From contig JBIKIW010000034.1 in NCBI GenBank assembly GCA_044361365.1, positions 1 to 14,127 of the forward strand: a stretch of 14,127 nt of DNA, read 5' to 3'. Position numbers and translations under genes: made by a program. The notes below the pieces were generated by a model. That model saw only the letters and a program-made list of their open reading frames with translations. It had not been told where the DNA came from and ran no database searches. Positions 7,352-14,100 of this stretch are shown piece after piece. The first letter of the stretch is position 1, and the number at the start of each line of letters is the position of its first letter. The DNA is from JBIKIW01 sp044361365. Its GTDB lineage: Bacteria > Patescibacteriota > JACMRA01.

Positions 7352-10300
7352 ATGACCGAATCTAACATTCCTTTGGTGGCTTTTATTGGGTATCCCAATT
7401 CTGGCAAAAGTACGCTTTTAAATCGTCTTACTGGTACCCGAAAAGCAGTGGTTGCCAACGAGGCCCATACAACTCGTGACTTAAATTATGGAGAAGATTT
7501 TTGGGAGGGTTTTTATATGCGTTTTGTGGATACTGGCGGACTCGTGCCTGATCCTAGTGATAAAATTCAAAAAGCGGTGCAGCTCAAAAGTTGGTCAGCT
7601 ATAAACGAAGCAGATGTGCTCGTGTGGGTGCTAGATAGAAAACAAGACCCAGAAACCATTAGTGAAATCATGATCAAGAGAATCTGGAAAACAGGCAAAC
7701 CTTGTATTATTGCAATCAACAAAGTTGACGATCCTAATCAAGACAACAGCCCATCGGACTACGCTTTTATGGGTGCAAATGGATTTGTGAATGTTAGTTG
7801 CAACACGGGTTATAACCTTGATGTGCTAATGGATACAATAAACGAGCAACTCAAAAAACTTGGATTTGAGCCAAAATTTGAGAAAGATGTGGACTTGTAC
7901 GAAGCTCCAAAAGCTAAACGAAGTAACTTAAAAACAGTCAGTAGAACCAAGCGAGGATCATATGTGGTAACTAGAAATGATGATGGAATGTTTGAGTCCA
8001 ATTCACTAGAAAAATGGCAACAAACCGAGCTTGATGAACTGGAAAAACCCGAAATTGAAGCCATTATTTACGATCTTGGCGGGGTAGTTTTCGATTTTCG
8101 ATACAAAACCATGAATAAGATTTTGGATAGAGATTTTGGGATTGTGACAGGTAAAGATTTTGACTCCGATGAACTTTGGAAAGGTGTTACCAAAAGCGGA
8201 GAAGCGGTTGAAAAGATCAAGTTTTGGCAGGAATTGGTAAAAAAATTCGACCTATCTAGCAAAACTACGGCTGAAGATTTGCAAGCAATTTACTTTGATA
8301 TAAATGAGGTTAATCACGAAGTTCTGGATAATATTATTTATCAAAAATCCTTGGGTAAAAAGGTGTATTTCCTCAGTAACATTAGCATGTTCAGCCTAGA
8401 AGGTCTAAAGAAAAATAAAGTTTTTGAATTATTTGATGGAGGCTTGCCAAGAGGTGAAATGGCACTTTCGACCAAAAAACCTCACCCAGAAGCCTTTAAA
8501 TTAGCACTCAGTGAATTTGGACTCAACCCTAAAACCACACTTTATATAGATGATCTTCAAGAAAATCTAAATGGAGCGACTAAAGTGGATATTAAAACCC
8601 TACTTTATCAACCAAATACCGATTTAGACCAAGAAATTTTGAAAATGGAAGACCCTGAAAAAGCAAAATTACCGAAAATTATGTTTATCGGCAGACCAAA
8701 TGTGGGTAAAAGTAGCATGTTTAACGCCATGGTTGGGAAAGATATTCAGATTGTAACCGATATTGCCGGTACGACTTTGAGCGTGAATGATACGCTGGTA
8801 GAAAGAACAGCCAAACAAAGAGTGGAAATTCCAACCAACCCAGATTTTTGGCAACAAGAAAATTCACAAAAACATCTAATTTTTGACTTCGACGGGGTGC
8901 TTGGAGATACTCTGGAGTCACTTTTGCAGGCTCACGTGGTATATGAAAATGTGAGCTATGAGCAGGCAACTGAAAACATGATTAAATATTTTTCCAAAAC
9001 TCAGCACGCTAAAAAAGATAAAATTAATGAAACTGAAATGATTGCCCAAAAAGATGAATTTCACGATATTTTTACCCCAATTGCACTAGAATTTAGCGAG
9101 CTTTTTGAGGAATTTATAGAGGCAGTTTTGAACCTAAAAAATGTTCGTAAAGCCGTTGTAACTAGCAATACAAATGATATAGTTTTGCCACTTTTAGGTG
9201 ATTTGGCTGAGGAATTTGAATTTATTTTGGATTATCACGATCACCTTTCCAAGGAAACCAAAATCGAACAAATTTGTAAGGAATGGGGAGTTAGTGAAAA
9301 AGACGCTTATTATTTTACCGACACTATTGCCGACGTAGTAGAGCTAGATCAGTACATGGATCCTACCAAAATTTTGGGCTGTAGCTGGGGATTTTTGGGT
9401 AAAGAAAAACTTCAAACTGTGTTGCCAGACAATCAGATTTTGGATAATTTTGATGATATTTATAAGCATTTTCCCGAAAATTATAAAGGGATTCAAAAGA
9501 ACAAAACTTTTAGGATAAAACGCAAAAAAAGATACATTTTACTTGATTCTGTAGGTATTCGTCGGCCTGGGCAGCGAACTTTTGGGGCTGAAGATTTTGC
9601 CACTTACCGCACCATTCAAACCGCTCATGAAGCTGATGTTTTATGCTTGGTTTTGGACGGATCCGACACTGTAACTCACCAAGATCAGGTAGTTGGAGGG
9701 ATTTTGCAGCAGTCTGCCAAGGGTGTAGTAATCGTAGTGAACAAATCTGATTTAGCAGAAGAAGATCAAAAGAAAAAGTTTGTTAGAAATTTTGCCAATA
9801 AGTTTGGGTTCTTAAAAGTCAACAATCTGGTTTGGGTTTCGGCAATGAAAGCTCGTGAAGAAATTGAACGGAAAAATCGTAAATATTGGGTGTTTGATTT
9901 TGACGGAGTGCTTGGAGATACATTTGAACTCGTCATGCAAGCACTTTCTCAAGCCAAAAAAATCACTCGTACCGAGGCAATTGAGCTCGAAAAGCTACGC
10001 AGTCAAAAACCTTATATCCAAAACTTTGACCCAAATAACGCCAAAAAAGAAAAAGAGGAACTTCAAAAATACTTCAGAGAAGTTTACAAAAACAACCCAA
10101 TTCCGCTATTTAATGAGGTTATTAGTATTTTGGAAAACTTAAAAGATGCCCATCTGGCAATAATTACCAGTGGTGAAAAAAGCCTTGTTAGAAAAGCCTT
10201 AAAGCAAACCAAGGTGAAGGTTGAGCATATTTTGGACTACAAAGACTCACTTTCTAAAGCTGAAAAAATGCAGATGCTAGCCGATAAATGGGAAATTCCA

Positions 10301-10825
10301 CTTGAAGAAATGGTCTATTTCACAGACAGTCTTGGAGATGTAAAAGAACTCAAAAGATTGCCAGTAACTGTGTATGGTTGTGGTTGGGGGTTTTATGGAT
10401 CGGGAATTTTTGGGGATAAATTAGAGGAAAATAAGATTTTGACTGAACCTAAAGAGTTGCTAGAATTGACTGATTCAGGCGTGACAACTACTTCTCTTTC
10501 TCAAATTTGGGATACGGTGGATAGGTCAATCGCTGAAAGGCAATTGGAGATCACTCGAGACAAATTAAGGAAGCTCTTTAACTACATAATGAAGAAAAAA
10601 CCGCCTAAAAAGCTCAGAAATAAAAAGAAAGCCGTAATGTACGACTTGTTATTTGTAAAATCAGCCCCGCCAACTTTCCACTTGCTAATCAAAGACCCCG
10701 AAACTGTGCATTGGTCATTCGTTAGGTTTTTAGAAAATGCAATCCGCAAAAACTTTGGTTTTCAAAATACAGAAATCCGAGTGAAACTCGAAAAAGTTGA
10801 TCAGAATAAGGTTTTGACGAGCTAG
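7352..10825 (+). CDS. der: GTPase Der (EngA) with three embedded HAD domains
   Basis: 1157 aa against roughly 440-500 for ordinary Der, the double-GTPase factor of 50S ribosome assembly. Order: G domain 1 (5-172: P-loop GYPNSGKS 13-20, TTRD 40-43, DTGG 60-63, NKVD 123-126, SCNTG 149-153); basic/polar linker (173-235); HAD1 (236-430); start of G domain 2 (441-506: GRPNVGKSS 447-455, AGTT 472-475); HAD2 (507-706); return to G domain 2 (715-838: DSVGIRR 732-738, NKSD 797-800, SAMK 830-833); HAD3 (844-1038); last helix of G domain 2 (about 1048-1062); Der KH-like domain (1063-1148, with APPTFHLLIKD and FLENAIRKNFGF). The frame is uninterrupted and every core motif of both GTPases is present. Oddities are TTLS where TTRD is usual and DSVG for DTAG in G domain 2. 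ATG 7352 is set by GAGG at 7341-7344. Der identity is sure; the role of the inserts is unknown. Confidence 0.93.
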   Translation: MTESNIPLVAFIGYPNSGKSTLLNRLTGTRKAVVANEAHTTRDLNYGEDFWEGFYMRFVDTGGLVPDPSDKIQKAVQLKSWSAINEADVLVWVLDRKQDPETISEIMIKRIWKTGKPCIIAINKVDDPNQDNSPSDYAFMGANGFVNVSCNTGYNLDVLMDTINEQLKKLGFEPKFEKDVDLYEAPKAKRSNLKTVSRTKRGSYVVTRNDDGMFESNSLEKWQQTELDELEKPEIEAIIYDLGGVVFDFRYKTMNKILDRDFGIVTGKDFDSDELWKGVTKSGEAVEKIKFWQELVKKFDLSSKTTAEDLQAIYFDINEVNHEVLDNIIYQKSLGKKVYFLSNISMFSLEGLKKNKVFELFDGGLPRGEMALSTKKPHPEAFKLALSEFGLNPKTTLYIDDLQENLNGATKVDIKTLLYQPNTDLDQEILKMEDPEKAKLPKIMFIGRPNVGKSSMFNAMVGKDIQIVTDIAGTTLSVNDTLVERTAKQRVEIPTNPDFWQQENSQKHLIFDFDGVLGDTLESLLQAHVVYENVSYEQATENMIKYFSKTQHAKKDKINETEMIAQKDEFHDIFTPIALEFSELFEEFIEAVLNLKNVRKAVVTSNTNDIVLPLLGDLAEEFEFILDYHDHLSKETKIEQICKEWGVSEKDAYYFTDTIADVVELDQYMDPTKILGCSWGFLGKEKLQTVLPDNQILDNFDDIYKHFPENYKGIQKNKTFRIKRKKRYILLDSVGIRRPGQRTFGAEDFATYRTIQTAHEADVLCLVLDGSDTVTHQDQVVGGILQQSAKGVVIVVNKSDLAEEDQKKKFVRNFANKFGFLKVNNLVWVSAMKAREEIERKNRKYWVFDFDGVLGDTFELVMQALSQAKKITRTEAIELEKLRSQKPYIQNFDPNNAKKEKEELQKYFREVYKNNPIPLFNEVISILENLKDAHLAIITSGEKSLVRKALKQTKVKVEHILDYKDSLSKAEKMQMLADKWEIPLEEMVYFTDSLGDVKELKRLPVTVYGCGWGFYGSGIFGDKLEENKILTEPKELLELTDSGVTTTSLSQIWDTVDRSIAERQLEITRDKLRKLFNYIMKKKPPKKLRNKKKAVMYDLLFVKSAPPTFHLLIKDPETVHWSFVRFLENAIRKNFGFQNTEIRVKLEKVDQNKVLTS
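8057..8641 (+). other. HAD domain 1, in the G1-G2 linker of Der
   Basis: Residues 236-430 of the Der protein. Motif I is IIYDLGGVVFDF (238-249, nucleophile Asp241). The DLGG form, with Gly in place of the second Asp, is typical of the YihX/epoxide-hydrolase-N-terminal-like HAD-IA group. A helical cap (about 252-330) follows, then motif II FLSN (340-343), motif III Lys376 in KKPHPEAF, and motif IV YIDDLQENLNGA (398-409). All catalytic elements are present, so phosphatase activity is plausible. It occupies the place of the short acidic linker of normal Der and so need not disturb either G domain. Confidence 0.85.
8870..9469 (+). other. HAD domain 2, between switch I and II of G domain 2
   Basis: Residues 507-706. 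Motif I is FDFDGVLGDT (511-520, Asp512 and Asp514). A helical cap (about 520-598) follows, then motif II VVTSN (602-606, Thr604), motif III Lys634 or Lys637 in HLSKETK, and motif IV YFTDTIAD (654-661, Asp657 and Asp661). It closes with GCSWGF (676-681). It sits in the beta2-beta3 hairpin: the host chain runs from AGTT...LVERTAKQRVE into the domain and returns with FRIKRKKRYILLDSVG. The termini of the HAD domain are therefore expected to lie close together. Catalytic residues look intact. Confidence 0.85.
9881..10465 (+). other. HAD domain 3, in the G5 loop of G domain 2
   Basis: Residues 844-1038. Motif I is FDFDGVLGDT (848-857, Asp849 and Asp851), identical to HAD2. Then come a helical cap (about 858-930), motif II IITSG (937-941, Thr939), motif III Lys969 or Lys972 in SLSKAEK, motif IV YFTDSLGD (989-996, Asp992 and Asp996), and GCGWGF (1009-1014). 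It is inserted directly after the G5 SAMKA (830-834), which normally contacts the guanine base. The host resumes at the TTTSLSQIWDTV helix (about 1045-1056). Matching motif spacing with HAD2 marks it as a paralogous copy. Confidence 0.85.
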
Positions 10826-10849
10826 AAAGTTAGTAAATCTACCTTTATA

Positions 10850-10895
10850 GTGCTAAATTTTTTGACAAATAGCACATTGCCATACCTTTTATAAT
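10850..10895 (+). promoter_or_regulatory. Candidate promoter/operator of the R-M gene
   Basis: The inverted repeat GTGCTA (10850-10855) / TAGCAC (10870-10875) brackets a perfect TTGACA (10862-10867). A perfect TATAAT follows at 10890-10895, 18 nt before the ATG. The gap between the two boxes is 22 nt, too long for one sigma70 promoter, so they may belong to different promoters or one may be chance. The palindrome over the -35 box would suit a repressor such as a controller protein, but none is encoded in the window. Confidence 0.4.
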
Positions 10896-10913
10896 AAATA
10901 CCTTATCATCCAT

Positions 10914-13250
10914 ATGTCTAAAAATGAACGGAAAACGGAAAACTTATTTAGAAAATTTATACTTCAAGACCTGCTTTTTTTGGAGAAAAAAATTACTATT
11001 GAAGAACAGTCTTCTGATAATATCAAAATTGATAAACTTCTAAAAAACGCTTCAAAAGGTGGTAATGGTAAAGGTTATCCTGAATTTATTATTCAGTTTA
11101 AAGAAAATCCAGATTTTATAATTGTTGTAGAGTGTAAAGCTGATTCAAAATTTCATGTATCTGAAACAAAAGATAAATATAAGGATTACGCTGTTGATGG
11201 TGCATTGCTCTATTCGTCCTTTTTATCAAAAGAATTTGATGTTTTATCAATTGCAATCAGTGGGGAAAGCGAAAATAGTTTAAAAGTTTCTCATTTCTTA
11301 CAGCTCAAAGGAACAGATCGATATCATTCAATTTTTAAAGAAGATTCATTTTTACCATTAGAAGATTACTTAAATGGTTATCAAACAGACGAAAGAAAGT
11401 TTAATCAAGATTTTCAAGAATTATTAAAATACTCAAAAACTCTCAATGATAAATTCCATACATTAAAAATAAAGGAACGGTTAAGGAGTTTATTGATAAG
11501 CGGTGCATTAATTGCTTTGGAAGATAAAGCTTTTTTTAACAGTTATAAATATCAAAAACCAAAGGAGCTCGCTGAAAATCTAGTGAACACAATTAAAAAC
11601 AAACTCAACGAAGTTCAAAGTAAGTATGGTGAAGATATTGTAAATACCTATAGTTTTATAAAAACAAACGAAGTTTTATCTAAAGAAGAAAATGTACTAA
11701 GAGACTTGATTACAGAAATAGATACAAGGATAAATAATTTTATTAAAACCTATAAATATTTTGACACTCTTGGTCAGTTTTATATTGAGTTTTTGAGATA
11801 CGCAAATAATGACAAAGGCTTAGGGATAGTCTTAACCCCGCCACATATAACTGAATTATTTTCAGAAATTGCAAATGTAAATAAAGAGAGTATTGTTTTG
11901 GATACTTGCACTGGAACAGGAGGATTTTTGATTTCAGCAATGAAGCAGATGGTTATTGATGCAGGAGGAGACAAAGAAAAAGAGTTGAATATCAAGTCAA
12001 AGCAAATTGTTGGAATAGATAGAGATGATGAGATATTTATAATGCTTTCTTCTAACATGTATATTCATGGGGACGGAAGAAGTAATTTGATTAAAGGAAG
12101 CTGTTTTGATGAAAAAATTATTGAAGAAGTTAAAAAATACAAACCAAATGTTGGCTTTTTAAACCCTCCATACAGTGCTACAAAAAATGATATTCCCGAA
12201 TTAGAATTTGTTTTAAATAATTTATCAATGCTTGAAAAAGGAAGTTATTGTGTCGCTATTATCCCACTTTCTTGTGTACTTGCAACGACTGGAAAAGAAT
12301 ATGAATTAAAAGAAAAACTCTTGAAAGAACATACTTTGGAGGCTGTTTTTACAATGCCTACAGAATTATTTAATAATTCAAAGGTAACGGTTACTACTTG
12401 CATAATAGTTTGTAGAGCCAAAGAAAAACATCCCGATAATTACAAAACTTATTTTGCTTATTGGAAAGAAGACGGATTTACAAAAAGAAAAGCAAGCGGC
12501 AGAGCAGATTATTATCATAAATGGTCAGTTATAAAAAAATATTGGATTGATAATTATAGAAATAGAGATGATATTCCAGGACATAGTGTTAAAAAATATG
12601 TTACTGCAAAAGATGAGTGGTGTGTGGAAGTCTATATGGAGACAAATTATAATGATCTAAATAATCACTATTTTGAAAAAATTATAGTAAATTACCTTTC
12701 ATATTTACTTGTATATTTTAAGATACCTAACATATCCTCAAAACCAACACTTGAAAAAAATATTGATTTAAACACCAAAAACTGGGGGACTGTAGAACTA
12801 AGCTCTATCTTTAAAGTAGAAAGTGGGAAAGGAGGAAATATTTATGATTTAGAAATTGGTAGTGAATACCCTTATATATCGTCAACATCTGTAAATAATG
12901 GGTTGATTGATTTTGTAAATGCAGATGAAAGTGATTTGCACGATGAAAATACTATTACCATAAACAGAACTGGATCTGTTGGGGAAACATTTTATCAAAA
13001 TCACAAATATATAGCATCAAGAGACCGTGTAAGAGTTCTTATACCAAAGTTTAAGATGAATGAATATATAGCCATGTTTCTTATTGGAATTATTAGTTTA
13101 GAAAAATATAGATTTAATTACGGAAGAACATGGGGAACTTCTCGTATTAAAGAAAGTAAAATCAAACTTCCAACAGACAAAAACGGAAATCCAGATTGGC
13201 AATTTATGCAAGATTATATTAAAAGTTTGCCCTATTCTAGTAACTTATAG
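10914..13250 (+). CDS. Single-chain type IIG-like restriction-modification enzyme
   Basis: 778 aa with R, M and S functions in one chain, as in BcgI-like type IIG/IIB enzymes. The N-terminal nuclease (about 1-130) has a PD-(D/E)xK-like site: PE at 56-57, then ECK at 73-75 after the hydrophobic FIIVV strand. A helical spacer (150-290) follows. The gamma-class N6-adenine methylase (about 295-510) has LTPPHITELF (307-316), SAM motif I LDTCTGTGGFL (329-339) and catalytic NPPY (417-420). The C-terminal HsdS-like target recognition domain (about 623-775) starts WGTVELSSIF, includes INRTGSVG (683-690) and ends with the NGNPDWQFMQDYIKSL (757-772) signature of such domains. It has one TRD where HsdS has two. 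It modifies and cuts DNA at a site that cannot be read from sequence. No separate R, M, S or controller gene is adjacent. The DNA is more A/T-rich than der, suggesting transfer. The ATG lacks a clear Shine-Dalgarno sequence. Confidence 0.88.
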   Translation: MSKNERKTENLFRKFILQDLLFLEKKITIEEQSSDNIKIDKLLKNASKGGNGKGYPEFIIQFKENPDFIIVVECKADSKFHVSETKDKYKDYAVDGALLYSSFLSKEFDVLSIAISGESENSLKVSHFLQLKGTDRYHSIFKEDSFLPLEDYLNGYQTDERKFNQDFQELLKYSKTLNDKFHTLKIKERLRSLLISGALIALEDKAFFNSYKYQKPKELAENLVNTIKNKLNEVQSKYGEDIVNTYSFIKTNEVLSKEENVLRDLITEIDTRINNFIKTYKYFDTLGQFYIEFLRYANNDKGLGIVLTPPHITELFSEIANVNKESIVLDTCTGTGGFLISAMKQMVIDAGGDKEKELNIKSKQIVGIDRDDEIFIMLSSNMYIHGDGRSNLIKGSCFDEKIIEEVKKYKPNVGFLNPPYSATKNDIPELEFVLNNLSMLEKGSYCVAIIPLSCVLATTGKEYELKEKLLKEHTLEAVFTMPTELFNNSKVTVTTCIIVCRAKEKHPDNYKTYFAYWKEDGFTKRKASGRADYYHKWSVIKKYWIDNYRNRDDIPGHSVKKYVTAKDEWCVEVYMETNYNDLNNHYFEKIIVNYLSYLLVYFKIPNISSKPTLEKNIDLNTKNWGTVELSSIFKVESGKGGNIYDLEIGSEYPYISSTSVNNGLIDFVNADESDLHDENTITINRTGSVGETFYQNHKYIASRDRVRVLIPKFKMNEYIAMFLIGIISLEKYRFNYGRTWGTSRIKESKIKLPTDKNGNPDWQFMQDYIKSLPYSSNL

Positions 13251-13282
13251 AAAATATTTTACCAAAAAAAACCGCACTTTAA

Positions 13283-13849
13283 CTAAACCCGATTCATCTT
13301 CTGAACCAAACTCTGTTGTTTTTTCTCCAATTCTTCAAGCTCATCTTGCTGCTTCCAATATTCTAGCTCTACTCTCATCTGACTAAGGTAGTCATTTAAA
13401 ATATTCTTATAAAAAAGTAGAGACTTTTTGGCTTTTGGAATAGGTTTTGGTGGTAAGGTTTTTTCGTAATTTTTAACTTTTTTAGTCACACTTTCTATGG
13501 CTGAAATTCTAGTTTCAATGTCTTTGGTTTCGGTAATTTTGCTCATAAAATCAATAAAATTTCGTGCAGTTTTAAAGCTAAGCTCGTTGTCAAAATTATC
13601 GCTTTCTTGTAGTTTTCGAATCGATGATTCTACATTGCTGTAGTGACTTTTCCACTTTTCGTTTAATTGATGAAGAGAGTTTTTGAGATTCTCAATTTCG
13701 ATTTTTACCATATATCCCTGCTCTTTAACCGCTCTGGAAAGAGCTTTTTGCCTTCTAAGATGCAAACTTCTTCGTTGGATCTGAACTACAGGAGAAAGCC
13801 TGGCCAAAAATAATCGAGGGTTACTAAATAAATTGAAAGTTGAACTCAT
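13283..13849 (-). CDS. Hypothetical coiled-coil protein
   Basis: 188 aa, family not recognised. Residues 1-46 are basic and Arg-rich (LHLRRQKALSRAVKE) with a slightly hydrophobic beginning. Residues about 47-85 and 150-186 are charged, heptad-like helices (ELEYWKQQDELEELEKKQQ), probably coiled coils. The middle has a basic, proline-rich linker (KTLPPKPIPKAKKS, 134-147). No signal peptide or catalytic motif is seen. It might be a structural or nucleic-acid-associated protein, which is a guess. ATG 13849 is used because a well-formed promoter lies just upstream. An internal ATG at 13711 (residue 47, starting MVKIEIENL) with an AGGG nearby is an alternative start giving 142 aa. The gene converges with the R-M gene, 32 bp apart. 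Confidence 0.65.
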   Translation of the reverse strand: MSSTFNLFSNPRLFLARLSPVVQIQRRSLHLRRQKALSRAVKEQGYMVKIEIENLKNSLHQLNEKWKSHYSNVESSIRKLQESDNFDNELSFKTARNFIDFMSKITETKDIETRISAIESVTKKVKNYEKTLPPKPIPKAKKSLLFYKNILNDYLSQMRVELEYWKQQDELEELEKKQQSLVQKMNRV

Positions 13850-13857
13850 ATATTAAT

Positions 13858-13901
13858 CTTTTGACTCGTCTTATAGCACAAAAAAAGCTTCAGGTCAAAA
13901 G
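13858..13901 (-). promoter_or_regulatory. Sigma70-type promoter with flanking inverted repeat
   Basis: Read on the minus strand, TTGACC (13898-13893) and TATAAG (13875-13870) are separated by exactly 17 nt, and TGC directly before TATAAG makes an extended -10. Transcription would start near 13863, giving a leader of about 13 nt for the coiled-coil gene. The promoter is enclosed by a perfect 8-bp inverted repeat, CTTTTGAC (13858-13865) / GTCAAAAG (13894-13901), one arm of which covers the -35 box. This could be an operator. Confidence 0.6.
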
Positions 13902-13931
13902 CCCCACAGCGACTGAGAGAAGAGTTAAAAA

Positions 13932-13966
13932 ATTATAAATTATAAATGGTTAATGGTTAATTATAA
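13932..13966. repeat. Five tandem 7-bp units
   Basis: The sequence reads as consecutive heptamers: ATTATAA, ATTATAA, ATGGTTA, ATGGTTA, ATTATAA (13932-13966). Two unit types alternate in an A-A-B-B-A order with no base between them. It is a short microsatellite-like array in the spacer upstream of the coiled-coil gene. Function is unknown. Confidence 0.7.
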
Positions 13967-13979
13967 AATTGAGTTTGAT

Positions 13980-14006
13980 CTGTAGAGGCGAGTTTATCTC
14001 GTCATC
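13980..14006. repeat. REP-like hairpin
   Basis: GGCGAG (13987-13992) and CTCGTC (13998-14003) form a 6-bp stem with one G-T pair and a TTTAT loop, in otherwise AT-rich spacer. The preceding CTGTAGA and this GC-rich stem resemble the common GTAGRGGCGA-type interspersed palindromes found in cyanobacteria and other genomes. Family membership is inferred by eye. Confidence 0.4.
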
Positions 14007-14014
14007 CTTGTATA

Positions 14015-14100
14015 TGTCAACAATTTTGATGACAGAATTTTAGTTATTCCTAATACTTTTAATTCTGTTTAAAAATTTTTAATAACATATGCGTTTAAAC
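14015..14100. repeat. Cluster of palindromes before the terminal gene
   Basis: Several symmetric sites are packed together. TGTCA (14015-14019) / TGACA (14030-14034) also has inner CAA/TTG pairing. CAGAATT (14033-14039) pairs with AATTCTG (14061-14067), and GTTATT (14043-14048) with AATAAC (14081-14086). There are also perfect palindromes AAAAATTTTT (14071-14080) and GTTTAAAC (14093-14100). They may be operators or termination structures for the gene that follows; AT-richness makes some expected by chance. Confidence 0.35.

Noticed and set aside
8669..8969. Minus-strand and alternative-frame reading frames of 60-95 codons inside der, and similar ones inside the R-M and glycan genes
   Set aside because: They overlap strongly supported genes, show no domain-like sequence and have no start signals; they are shadow frames.
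8057..10465. The three inserts in Der as inteins
   Set aside because: They carry HAD catalytic motifs, not intein splicing blocks. No Cys/Ser at the insertion start and no His-Asn at the end is consistently placed, and the insert borders differ in type.
7352..10825. Assembly or frameshift artefact joining der to separate HAD genes
   Set aside because: The frame is open over 1157 codons. Each insert lies at a loop of the GTPase fold with the host motifs resuming in the right order, which random joining would not produce three times.
10850..10875. CIRCE (HrcA) operator
   Set aside because: CIRCE is TTAGCACTC-N9-GAGTGCTAA. Here the arms come in the opposite order (GTGCTA first) with a 14-nt spacer.
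13932..13966. Replication origin iterons
   Set aside because: Only five 7-bp units are present, with no DnaA-box motif, no replication gene nearby and no AT/GC-skew information.
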